Shown here: positions 1 through 9,066 of the stretch, one piece after another | Layout of the letters: every line of letters starts with the position of its first letter | Position numbering within the stretch: position 1 is the stretch's first letter | DNA from: Leishmania infantum JPCM5 | Taxonomy: Eukaryota > Euglenozoa > Kinetoplastea > Trypanosomatida > Trypanosomatidae | DNA length: 64,000 nucleotides | NCBI RefSeq assembly: GCF_000002875.2 | Contig: NC_009419.2 | Span: forward strand, 2,004,524-2,068,523 | Direction of reading: 5' to 3' | Translations under genes and position numbers: made by a program | The notes under the pieces: model-generated | Database searches by the model: none | Told to the model about the DNA's origin: nothing | What the model saw: the letters and a program-made list of their open reading frames with translations, nothing else

Positions 1-831
1 CGATATGTCGTCTGTTGCGGAGCAGGTGGAGGCTGCGTGGCCCCACAGGCATTGCAAACCCTGACAAGGCGATTGCATGGGGATCAATCAGCGCACGCGG
101 TAGCGGCAGCCAGTATGACCAGGGTATCGCTCCCCACGTGGAAGGGCAGGCTCGCTCAATCAATCGAGCCGCACCTAGAGGGCTTATCCGGGGCTTTGCA
201 CACGAGGAGCAAGTCCCACCTCTGCCCAGCAGCTCGAAAAAATGACCGGGTTTCCCACCACAACGAATGGGAAGAAAAAGTATGCGCTTACAAGACACAT
301 CACACTCACCGCTGAACGGGCAGAAGGGGTGCGAGAAAAAAAAGCGGAGAGTGCGTGGCAGTCGGTGTTACACGCACGAGAGTCGTTTCGCTAGGCGACC
401 TCTAAGGCGCAAGCGCGCTCATGTGTGAGTGCGCCTTTGCTTCTCTCTGGGACTCGGTGTCTGCCGGATCCCAGATGGTTCGGCGCGCTTTATTGTCTGC
501 GCTTGTGGAGGTACGCATGCTTGCGTGACCCGGTGAGACCCTCGGTCGAAGTTGCGCGTCGTGTACCTAGACGCGCCGGCGACCAACAGCCTGCCTGTGA
601 AGCATGCTTTTCTTTTTCTGGCTGGGGCTCAGCGCGCGGGCTATACAGCGTTGCAACGCCATTGCAAGTGGTGCGTTGCGCCGCTGCCAAACAGCTCGTC
701 TCGATATCTCGGATACCATGGCATCACCGCCGCCCCTCTTTCGCACTTCTCTGGCTCATCTCTCATCTATCCCGCGATATTTCGTTTCTTCTCACCAACA
801 CCGCCGTGACGCTCACGCAGATGCCGTCTAC
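1..831. other. Spacer upstream of ALG11 gene
   Basis: No gene is supported here. The short open frames lack homology I recognise and change frame often. A pyrimidine-rich tract at about 726-800, followed by AG at 819-820, is the likely spliced-leader acceptor for the ALG11 gene. The first 250 bases are richer in GC and mixed codons than a typical spacer and could be a worn retroposon remnant or the 3' UTR of an upstream gene, but I cannot show either. Confidence 0.5.
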
Positions 832-2259
832 ATGACTGCTGGGTGCAGGGTCATCAGGATGCTCACCTTTACCGTCCTTGTGCTTGCTACGCTCGCCCTG
901 CTTTGCCATCACCGAAAACGTGCGTACGCTAGGAACACGGTCGGCTTCTTGCACGCTGCAGCAGGGGCAGGTGGTGGTGGCGAACGTGTGTTGTGGGTCG
1001 CCTTGGACGGACTGCAGCACGCCGATGCAGCCAAAGGCGTGAAGCGGCAGTATGTAGTATTTACAAACGAATACAAGCCAGAAGACAGGTTGTCGGCCGA
1101 GTCGTCCGATCAGCACCTCCTTTCCCTCGTCGAAAAACAGTTCAGCATCCGCCTTCTTCGGCCTGTGCGCTTTATCTACTTGCGCCCCGCCGTGACCCGG
1201 TGGCTGAGCGGTGACGCCTACCCACGTCTCACGTTGCTCTTGCAAACCTTCTGGGGCGGTGCGGCCCTCTTTTATGAGGTGGCGATCGCAAATGCGGTGA
1301 CGCCGATCGTGTTGGAGACGGTTGGCGTGCCATTTGTTTATCCTCTGCTACGGCTTCTTGCTGGGTGCACGGTGATCTCCTACACGCATTACCCCATCGT
1401 CTCCTCCGCCATGACGCAGCGTGTGCGCATCGGGGAGGTGAGTCACACCAACGCACCGACCGTGGCACGGAATCCGATGCTGCGTTGCGCCAAGGTTGTC
1501 TATTACGAAGTTTTCTCGCTCCTGTATCGCTGCATGGGCTTTTTCCCTAATGTGGTTCTGACAAACTCGTCATGGACGCAGAACCACGCGCAATCTATTT
1601 TTTGGCCACGCACGTGCATTCGGCTGTACCCGCCGTGTGACGTTGCTGGCTTTGCCGCGGAGTCTCAGCCACCTGCGCTGCGCAACAACCGCATTGTCAG
1701 TGTCGGCCAGTTCCGACCAGAGAAGAACCACATGCTGCAGCTTGTAGCTTTTCATGCAGCAATGCCGCGGCTGCCGATGGATGCCAAGCTCGTCATGATC
1801 GGCGGCGTACGCAACGCGGATGACCGGAAACGTGTTGAGCAGCTGCACGCGCGCGCAAAGGAACTCGGAATCGAAAAGCAGGTCGAGGTACTCATGAATG
1901 CGACAGTGGCGGAGGTGCGGGCTGAACTGGGAAAGTGCGTCATTGGGCTTCACACCATGCGTGACGAGCACTTCGGCATTGTGCTGCTGGAGTATCTCGC
2001 TGCTGGCTGCATCCCTCTTGGACACCGGAGCGGTGGTGTCGAACTTGACATTGTCAACTCTCCCGATTTGGGCTTTCTCGCCGTTACGGCGGAAGAGTAC
2101 GCAGCCGCCATGGTCGAAATCTGTGAAATGCGGCTGCGCGATCCAGAGCGGTACGTTCAGTTCCAGAAACGCGGCAGCGAGCATGTCAAGTCATTCGACG
2201 ACAGCAGCTTTCGAACCCGTTTTGTTGAACTGGTCAGCGAGTATGTCTACGCCTGCTAG
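832..2259 (+). CDS. ALG11: ALG11-type GDP-mannose alpha-1,2-mannosyltransferase
   Basis: Product of 475 aa. ALG11 adds the fourth and fifth mannoses to the dolichol-linked Man3GlcNAc2 core on the cytosolic face of the ER. One N-terminal membrane anchor (about residues 10-25, followed by HHRKR) is followed by the family's glycine-rich motif GGGGERVLW (about 47-55). A GT-B fold C-terminal half has GQFRPEKNH (about 291-299) and the EX7E motif EHFGIVLLE (379-387). Length fits the family (human about 490). The start at 832 places the anchor near the N-terminus and lies just after a likely splice acceptor at 819-820. In-frame ATGs at 604 and 718 would add an unusual extension, and both lie upstream of that AG. 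An out-of-frame ATG at 821 opens a four-codon frame that overlaps the start. Confidence 0.9.
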   Translation: MTAGCRVIRMLTFTVLVLATLALLCHHRKRAYARNTVGFLHAAAGAGGGGERVLWVALDGLQHADAAKGVKRQYVVFTNEYKPEDRLSAESSDQHLLSLVEKQFSIRLLRPVRFIYLRPAVTRWLSGDAYPRLTLLLQTFWGGAALFYEVAIANAVTPIVLETVGVPFVYPLLRLLAGCTVISYTHYPIVSSAMTQRVRIGEVSHTNAPTVARNPMLRCAKVVYYEVFSLLYRCMGFFPNVVLTNSSWTQNHAQSIFWPRTCIRLYPPCDVAGFAAESQPPALRNNRIVSVGQFRPEKNHMLQLVAFHAAMPRLPMDAKLVMIGGVRNADDRKRVEQLHARAKELGIEKQVEVLMNATVAEVRAELGKCVIGLHTMRDEHFGIVLLEYLAAGCIPLGHRSGGVELDIVNSPDLGFLAVTAEEYAAAMVEICEMRLRDPERYVQFQKRGSEHVKSFDDSSFRTRFVELVSEYVYAC

Positions 2260-2852
2260 CGAGTCCGTATGCGGATTTTTTTTTGATATCTGTTGCACGC
2301 TCAGCACGGGCGATGCCCACTCTGTTCGACAGGGAATGGAAACTGACGCAAAGAAGCGTATGCATGCGTCGCTTGGGCGTTAACGCCGCTCCCAATTCAC
2401 TACTGCAAAACATTAAAAGATCGCTGGACAATACCCTAAAACTGCGCCCCGCAGTGCACGGTATCTGCTATGCTCGTGCATAGCATCGCTACTGGTTCCG
2501 CGCACCTTTCCTGCATGTCAGATTGGAGACATCCCCCTCCCCCTCACAGACTGCGCGGCGCTGTGCACTGTGAGGGTGAATGCCGTGTGTCTCCATGTTC
2601 CGTGATGTCTGCGTTTCCGGGCCGCTCTCTCACCATCGCGGCCAGGAAAACATGTTTGTCCGCCTTCCCTCCCCGACTCCTTTGCACCCTTTTCTCTCGC
2701 TGGAGCGGCTGCTCGGCCCGCACACTCACAAAAGCTTGCAGAATTTGTGCACATCTCAGTCGCCCTCTACCCACCGCCGCGCGTTGTCCTCGCACCACGT
2801 ACACGTGTGTTTCTCTCCTCTCAATCCCTGTTATCTGTCGGTATTCCACGCC
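2260..2852. other. Spacer with trans-splicing signals for MYCBP-like gene
   Basis: No gene. A pyrimidine-rich stretch at about 2661-2700 precedes AG at 2758-2759, the best acceptor candidate. A second pyrimidine run at 2811-2835 has no AG before the ATG at 2853, so it probably lies in the 5' UTR. Confidence 0.5.
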
Positions 2853-3110
2853 ATGTCGTACCGGTCGAGCGAGGCGAAGAAGGAGGAGTTCCGGAAGTAC
2901 CTGGAATCCACGCAGGTAGTCGACGCCCTCACCCGCGTCCTGGTCAACCTGTACGAAGAGGAAGAGAAACCCGAGGACCCAGTGGACTACATCAAGCGGG
3001 TTCTTGGTGGTGCTTCTTCGGCCGACTACGAAGCACTGCAGCAAGAAAACGCGCGTCTCCGCGCAGAGGTGGAATCGCTGAAGAAGCAACTCAGTGGACA
3101 GGCGCAGTAA
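2853..3110 (+). CDS. MYCBP/AMY-1-like small coiled-coil protein
   Basis: Product of 85 aa. The sequence matches the C-Myc-binding protein (AMY-1) family along its length. An N-terminal helix has the pattern SEAKKEEFRKYLES, followed by VVDALTRVLVNLYEEEEKP and DPVDYIKRVLGG, then a C-terminal leucine-heptad coiled coil (about 58-82: ALQQENARLRAEVESLKKQL). Human MYCBP is 103 aa with the same order. In animals and ciliated protists this family binds AKAP-type scaffolds and occurs in sperm and flagella. A flagellar or scaffold role in this flagellate is inference, since a Myc partner is not expected. The ATG at 2853 is chosen because homology begins there; a longer upstream frame (from 2580) has no family resemblance. 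Confidence 0.85.
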   Translation: MSYRSSEAKKEEFRKYLESTQVVDALTRVLVNLYEEEEKPEDPVDYIKRVLGGASSADYEALQQENARLRAEVESLKKQLSGQAQ

Positions 3111-4127
3111 CGTGCCGCCGTGTCATCCTCTCAAGCGAGGCGTTGTAGCGTCTGTTCGTGCGTGAGCGCCCTCTTTCCCTCTTGTCCATTTTCCTTCCCC
3201 GTGCCCCTCCTGTTCATCCGTAGGTGACATGTACATAAATTGAAAAGGAAAAAAGGGCACGTCTCCCAATGGTCCGCGTCACAGAGTGGATGCATGCCAT
3301 CCCTGTGGTATATGCGTGCTGGTTGATTTTGAACTTCAGCACACGTAGAGACCCTCCGGAGCAGCGTTCCAGGGAGACTCTGCCGCGCCCGGCATTGTCC
3401 TTTTCATCTGTGACAGCACATCCTTCTCTTCGTCGATTCTTGTGCAGCTGTGGTTGCGATTTTCGTGATGCCGTCCGTTCCAAGGTCGTGACCTCCCGTT
3501 GCCTCCGCTTGACTCTCTGGGCTTTCGAATCTCATCGTCTACCTCTTCTTCTTCGCATTTCTCGACCGCACACTTTTCCTTGGCCTTGTCGTCTACAGTC
3601 CTTTCCGATCATTGCCATCACAGTTGCTTTCAGACCGCCGCGTGTGTGCTGCCGCGAGCAAGCGCCGCTGCGTTTTCATAAAGGGCTGCCTGCACCTCAC
3701 CCCTTCCCACTCCTCTCCCCCCTCCCCATTTCTCTTTATACAGTACGTCTGCCATACATGCAAACTTCTCTTCGCTTGCATAAACAGTTTTGCTCACACG
3801 CACACCACCAATTACTGTTCTCTTCTCCCCCCGTTCTGCCGGCGTCGCCAGCCCCCGCCTCCCCCACCTCGCCGTTCTCGTTCATACGTGCGCGTGTCCT
3901 TGTGCTTTGTTTGCTTTCCTGCGTCTGCCCTCCGTTCCTCTACTGCTTCCTCCGTCTCACTCGTCGATTCACGTATTGGCTACCACTCTGCACTGACTTG
4001 TCTTACTGGTCGCCGCAGCGCTGCCTCGTTTGATCGGCGGCGAGCACCTTGGAACTGCTGTGTGTGTGTGTGTGTGTGTTTTCCTTCTTTCATTCCTGTG
4101 CTTTGTGGATCTCTTGCCACCCACACG
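3111..4127. other. Spacer with TG microsatellite before DCAF7-like gene
   Basis: No gene. The second half is strongly pyrimidine-rich (about 3540-3960), with AG at 4017-4018 as the likely acceptor. A (TG)n run of about 21 bases lies at 4059-4079, inside the probable 5' UTR. Confidence 0.5.
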
Positions 4128-5198
4128 ATGATGGATCACCCCGCCGCAGTGGAGGAGGGAGAGAAGAAAAACAGCAGCAGCATCTCGTACGCAACCCCGT
4201 GGGTCGCCAACGGGCTGTCGTGGGCAAATCAGCCCAACAAGCCCTTCCGCCTGGCCATCTCGTCCTACACTAAGGACTACCGCAACTACGTTGACATTGT
4301 AGAGAAGAATGAGGACAACGAGATCGTCTGCCGTGCCTCCTGGGAGCACTGCTACCCTCCGACCAAGGTTTCCTTCCCGCCGCGCCCTCTGCAATCCGAT
4401 GTTGTGATCACCACCGCAGACTATTTGCGTCTGTGGGAAATCACCGAGGGTGGCCCAAAGGCAGAAAAGACAGCCTCCACCCGTGGTGACCCGCAGCACG
4501 CAGCGAAGGCCAAAACGATCAACTCTAAGGTGACGATGAAGCGCGTCTTCGACAGCGCAAAGCCGAACGACTTTTGCTCGCCAGTGACCTCGTGCGACTG
4601 GAACAGCGAAGACATCAACACTGTGGCGTGCTGCAGCATCGACTCCACGGTAACGCTGTGGGACGTGGAGACGGGGGTGCAAAAGACGAAGTTGGTGGCG
4701 CACGACAAAGATGTCTATGACATTGCTTTTGCCTCTGCTCACACCTTTGCCAGCTGCGGCGCTGACGGCTCTGTGCGCTTCTTTGATCTGCGTAACATGG
4801 ATCACTGTACTATTCTCTACGAGACGCAAGGGCTCTCTCCGCTGCTGCGCCTGGCCTGGAATCAGTTTGACCCCTACTTCATCGCCACCTTCGGCATTGA
4901 TAGTCCTGACGCAGTAGTGATTGACATGCGCTATCCCACGGTGCCGGCCTCCCAGCTCTCCCAGCTGCATCAACTGCCCATTAACAATCTCACATGGTCG
5001 CCACAAAACGCGCAGAACATCTGCACGGTGGGCGAGGATGGTCTGGTGTGTGTGTGGGAGGCTAGGGCGGAAAAAGGTCGCTCCATCTTATGGTGCGACT
5101 GCGAGGTGCCCATCAACAATGTGGCGTGGCGCCGTGCCCAAAACGAAGACTGGATGGCCATTACCACCTCGAAGGGCGCTCAGCTGCTGCCGTTGTAG
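4128..5198 (+). CDS. DCAF7/WDR68 (AN11/TTG1)-like WD40 protein
   Basis: Product of 356 aa (human DCAF7 is 342). A seven-bladed WD40 propeller is expected. Family-specific stretches are visible in order: ATPWVANGLSWANQPNKPFRLAIS near residue 21, SDVVITTADYLRLWE, DFCSPVTSCDWN, STVTLWDVETG, VAHDKDVYDIAF, GADGSVRFFDLRNMDHCTI, PLLRLAWNQFDPYFIAT, and a C-terminal INNVAW block ending near the stop. DCAF7 is a scaffold that binds DYRK and HIPK kinases and serves as a CUL4-DDB1 receptor in animals; the plant relative TTG1 assembles transcription complexes. The role in trypanosomatids is not known to me; a DYRK-scaffold role is inference. An ATGATG occurs at 4128-4133. The first is used because the frame upstream holds low-complexity 5' UTR sequence. 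Confidence 0.9.
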   Translation: MMDHPAAVEEGEKKNSSSISYATPWVANGLSWANQPNKPFRLAISSYTKDYRNYVDIVEKNEDNEIVCRASWEHCYPPTKVSFPPRPLQSDVVITTADYLRLWEITEGGPKAEKTASTRGDPQHAAKAKTINSKVTMKRVFDSAKPNDFCSPVTSCDWNSEDINTVACCSIDSTVTLWDVETGVQKTKLVAHDKDVYDIAFASAHTFASCGADGSVRFFDLRNMDHCTILYETQGLSPLLRLAWNQFDPYFIATFGIDSPDAVVIDMRYPTVPASQLSQLHQLPINNLTWSPQNAQNICTVGEDGLVCVWEARAEKGRSILWCDCEVPINNVAWRRAQNEDWMAITTSKGAQLLPL

Positions 5199-6171
5199 TT
5201 AACCACGCGCCGCTTCCAAGTGATGCGGTTTTACAGTTGTAAATGCATAGAGCGAGAAAGGGACAGGTGTGCCGCACCTCTCGGCGATGACAGCCGCCTC
5301 TCGGCTGCGCGTCCGCGTTCTCTTTCAGTATCACTGTCAACGCTGTGTACGTATGCTATATTGTTGTCTTCTTTTTCTTGGGTCTCTGCTCGTTATGCAA
5401 CGAAGAGCCACTCTCTCTCCCTCTTGAGGCGTCAGCTTCTGCCTCTTCTCCGCTGCACTCGAATGTACGTGGCAATGGCGTGCGCTGCGTCAGTGTAAGT
5501 TCCTTGCCTGCGTAGTTATCTCTTTTTATAAATGATGTGTATGAGTATGCGTGTGCGTGCGCGTTTACTTTCTCTTCTATGCGGATACAAACACACGCTG
5601 TTGTGTGAGCGAGAGCTAGAATGGAAAAGGGGAGGTTTTACCGTTGCAGCTTGGGCACTCTTTGGGGTGCAACACCCATTCAGCTTTTTGGCAACACGAT
5701 TAGCTAAAACACCATCGTGCAGGACAACTTCGAGAAAGCATAGTGCAGCCGACAAGCATGTTGTGGTGGAAAGGCAGGGCAGAGCCGCACAACGGCTGTA
5801 GCTTTACAAACGGCACCACAACCCCTGTGATGAGACTTACAAACCCAACAAAAAATGCGTCACCTTTCCCGCCCTCCTTTCGCTTTTTATTTTGGTTACT
5901 GATGTTATGGTGAGACGCTCCCCCGTCCCCCACCCCCTCTCTCTCTCTCTTCCCATCTCCGTCGTCCGGTTGCACGCCCGCGCTGTACGGCGAATGCTCC
6001 TCCCACTCATCTTCCGAATCTCTTTTCTTTGCTGCTTGTGTTCAACCTGTATAAACACGAAAGTTTTCTCCCGTCCGGAAGCGGCCTGTGTCGTCCCGTT
6101 GCACTTTTTTCTCCTCTCTTCCTCATACCGTGCGCCCTTCGCGCTTCACTGTGAGGCGTCTGCTGAGGAGA
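5199..6171. other. Spacer between DCAF7-like and hypothetical gene
   Basis: No gene. Pyrimidine-rich segments lie at about 5925-5960 and 6095-6125, followed by AG at about 6154-6155, the likely splice acceptor for the gene at 6172. Confidence 0.5.
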
Positions 6172-6939
6172 ATGTCGCTGCTCAATACCACTCTCCAAAC
6201 CCTCGTGGTCCGGTTGCGCGACATGTCCGGCAACGTGACGCAGCAGAAGCTTCACAACCGCGTGTTTGACGCATACGAGGCTAAGTCGCTTGTCTTCCAA
6301 GTTATCTCACCTGCACAGCAACTCGTGATGAAGCAGTACAGTGGTCGAATCCCCCCAATGCACCCCGTCGGCCAGCCCCTCATGGTGGACTCGTGGAGTG
6401 AGCTGGTAGAACTGCATAAGCCGGACAACGAGTACCAGCTTCTGCCGCGGCGTGCACGCAACAACAACGCGTACGCAGTGATGTCGGCTATCTGCTGCAG
6501 CGCTGGATCGCCGTTCGAGATGGACCACCGGCTGGAGCCTGTAGACTTCAAGCTAGTTTTCAAGTCACAGGCAGATCAGGACGCGCGCACGGCATTCAAT
6601 CTCAAGCACACGGACAAAGTACCGCAGACGATCTTCTTGGATGGGCTGATGGAGGCTCCGAAAGCCTCGGCACTCGTGTCCTTTCACAACATCCTCACCC
6701 CCGCGCACGTGAACAACCTCGCTGGCACAGAGCAGTTTCTCCGAGAGTGGTGTAGGGAGCCTGCCGACGGAGACCGCCATCGCCAGCTGAAGCTCTGTTT
6801 CAGCTCACTTTTGGAGAAGCAGACGCATCTTTTCCTCGGTACCAACGCGGCGCCTGGTCGGGAGCTGCTGAACTATGCAAAAGGGAAGAACATTTTTGTC
6901 TACGCAAAGAAAGGAATGGCGTACCAGTATGTTCCCTAG
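6172..6939 (+). CDS. Conserved-looking hypothetical protein, 255 aa
   Basis: I do not recognise this product. It is 255 aa, with no transmembrane segment or low-complexity region, and coding composition matches the neighbours throughout. The N-terminus begins MSLLNTTLQTLVVRLRD, an amphipathic, Leu/Arg-rich helix that could be a mitochondrial presequence. The middle has basic stretches (LLPRRARNNNAYAV) and the C-terminus ends in KGKNIFVYAKKGMAYQYVP. A kinetoplastid-specific mitochondrial protein is one possibility, but that is inference only. The frame is open upstream to 6088 without an ATG, so 6172 is the first possible start. Confidence 0.75.
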   Translation: MSLLNTTLQTLVVRLRDMSGNVTQQKLHNRVFDAYEAKSLVFQVISPAQQLVMKQYSGRIPPMHPVGQPLMVDSWSELVELHKPDNEYQLLPRRARNNNAYAVMSAICCSAGSPFEMDHRLEPVDFKLVFKSQADQDARTAFNLKHTDKVPQTIFLDGLMEAPKASALVSFHNILTPAHVNNLAGTEQFLREWCREPADGDRHRQLKLCFSSLLEKQTHLFLGTNAAPGRELLNYAKGKNIFVYAKKGMAYQYVP

Positions 6940-7728
6940 GCGAGAAACCAAAATCTTTCATGCCCACAATACTCATGCACACGCACAGAAACCTGTGCCG
7001 GCACCCGTGTGTACATCCTTGGCGAAAGTATGTGCGTTGTCACCCTCCTGTGTCGGGTGTCGTGTGGCGATGTTTTTTTTTTCTGTCTTCCCTTTTCCTT
7101 CTCTTCACAGTTTTGCGGCAGTCATTGCCCGAACGCATGGTTGTCCGCCTCTGATGTGCGCAAGAAGGTTTGCGTGAGTGTATGTGCCGGCAGTGCTTTG
7201 TGCGTTGGTTTGCGTTTGTTTACTTAGTGCGCGCGCTCACATGTTCGTATGTTGGTGCTCGTGTACGCGTCGAGTGATGCCGTTTCGTTAAGAGGATACG
7301 GGGCGCGCTTTCTGCGCGCCTCCATGCCGACCCTGCTTCGGCGGCTGAGCAGCAGCATAGACTCCACAGATACCCAGAAGCAGCGAAACTGGTTTTGAAG
7401 GCGCTGACTAAGTATCGGCCTGTGATCTGGCCACGGCCACGTTTGCCAACGATGGCACATCCCCGGGGGTACGCCGAGCTAGGTCACGCTCGCGACGGGC
7501 ACATCCGGGTCGAGTGAAGGGTACCATATGCTGCCCATTCCCTCCCTCGGTTCCTCCCTCCGCAGTCGCTCCTGTGTGAGCTCTCGCTCGAAGCCTCTCC
7601 CCCGCCCTCACCACTTTTCTTCCTGCCGTCTCCCTTTTGAGCCACCTGAGCACGCACACGTTTATTAGTCATCACTGCAACGCGCTTTTTTCTTTCACTT
7701 TTTTTTTGACGTTTTTCTTGTATTCACC
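6940..7728. other. Spacer upstream of LSM12
   Basis: No intact gene. The first part is T-rich (for example 7072-7110). 7240-7520 is less pyrimidine-biased, GC-rich and non-coding in all frames, so it could be an eroded repeat. Acceptor candidates for LSM12 are the AGs at 7640-7641, 7649-7650 and 7667-7668 after a pyrimidine tract at 7590-7638. A second tract at 7686-7720 has no AG before the ATG. Confidence 0.45.
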
Positions 7729-8304
7729 ATGAGCATTATCAAGGAGGACGACGCCGTGGGCTGCTACATGACGGTGACCCTCGTGGACGACACCAAGGTG
7801 GAGGGTACCATCTTCACCTACAATCCCAAGGAAGGCATCATAGTACTTCTGTCCCTCCGCGACGATCAGACGAACATGAAGCTGATCCGCACTCCATACA
7901 TCAAAGAGTTCAGTATTTCACACGCTGAGGAGGGAACGCACCTGCCTCCGGCACTGGACTCCTTCAACGAGCTTCCGTCCATGCATGCCGGCCGCGACAA
8001 GTCCATCTTCAAGCACGCCAGCACGCAGCTCAAGAACGCCGAGGCGAACCGCGAAAAGCACTTCAACTCTGTCACGACCGACACACCGATTGCCACACTC
8101 GATGCGTACCTCAAGCTCCTGCGGCTATACCCCTTCATTGAGTGGAACAGCGACGAGGGTGTCATCCAGGTCTCGGATACCGTCATTGTCGTAGGGGACC
8201 CCGACTGGCGGACGCCCAAGGCGATGCTGGTAGACGGCGCCCCTGAGAAGGACAGACCGCTCGTAGACCGCCTGCAGGTTGCGCTCGGAAACGGCAAGAA
8301 GTGA
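7729..8304 (+). CDS. LSM12: LSM12 homologue
   Basis: Product of 191 aa (human LSM12 is 195). An N-terminal LSm fold (about 5-65) has the pattern GCYMTVTLVDDTKVEGTIFTY and then a strand IIVLLS. A C-terminal anticodon-binding-like (AD) domain (about 85-175) contains LKNAEANREKHFN and IEWNSDEGVIQVSDTVIVV. LSM12 binds ataxin-2 (Pbp1). In trypanosomes LSM12 belongs to the cytoplasmic MKT1-PBP1-LSM12 complex, which is linked to mRNA stabilisation and translation. The complex acts together with PABP, encoded at 37.4 kb. The start is the only ATG that keeps the LSm domain near the N-terminus. Confidence 0.9.
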   Translation: MSIIKEDDAVGCYMTVTLVDDTKVEGTIFTYNPKEGIIVLLSLRDDQTNMKLIRTPYIKEFSISHAEEGTHLPPALDSFNELPSMHAGRDKSIFKHASTQLKNAEANREKHFNSVTTDTPIATLDAYLKLLRLYPFIEWNSDEGVIQVSDTVIVVGDPDWRTPKAMLVDGAPEKDRPLVDRLQVALGNGKK

Positions 8305-9066
8305 TTCATTGTGTAGCGGACGGAATATCGTGTGCTTGTGTGTCTGTTTGAGTTTGTTTTGTTTCTCTTTGTGGTACTGCGCACGGCTGTGCCCTCTCCC
8401 GGTGGTGGGTGAGTCCACAAGCGGTGGAGTTCTCGGTTGTAGCAACGCCTCACTGCCGGCCATGTAGGAGAGGGCGAATAAAGCTCTGATGGCAGTCGAA
8501 AATGCCAAAGTCAAAAACTGAATACAAGCAAAAACAAACAAAAAAAAACATTTTTTCACAAGGCAGTAACCGGCTGAGCGCGGGTCTTCATTTTCGTGCA
8601 GACAGAACCTAAGCCGACAAGCATTGCCCGAATGCCGGCCTTGGAGGAAGAAGAGAAAGAGAGGCAGCGCGACGACATTCGAAGGGCGGAGTGAAGTTTG
8701 CCCCATGCAGACGCGATGCCTCCCTTCCTCTTGCTGTAGGTGTCGCAACGAACAACAAGAGAGGCAATCGGTAGCAGGGATGCTTGTGCAAGCCTGTAAG
8801 TGTTCACGGACTCTCCCCCACTGTCTGTGCGCAGCCAGATAGAGATGCACGTAAGACGGGCAGATGCGCACCTCCTTCCCCGTCGTGCCCCGTAACCTTG
8901 CCCTCGCTTATTTGTCTTTGTTGGTGTTTACATTTGTCCTTGTGGTTTTGCCTCTTTTCGCTTCTGTTTGGTGGCGCTGTGTGTGTGTGTGTATTCGGGA
9001 GGGAGAACGCGCGTGTGCACGCATGGTTGGCGTGCGTGTCACGTATAGGCATTATCAGCAGCACAT
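8305..9066. other. Spacer between LSM12 and hypothetical gene
   Basis: No gene. It contains A-rich runs (8520-8550), then a pyrimidine-rich block at 8900-8970 and a short (TG)n at about 8979-8992. Candidate acceptor AGs lie at about 9000 and 9045-9060. Confidence 0.45.

Noticed and set aside
15..315. Two overlapping + strand frames at the window start
   Set aside because: Short, overlapping in different frames, not in line with an obvious splice site and with no known similarity; could be a repeat remnant.
3969..5006. 345-codon minus-strand frame opposite the DCAF7-like gene
   Set aside because: Shadow of a GC-rich real gene on the + strand; the + strand frame carries clear WD40 family sequence.
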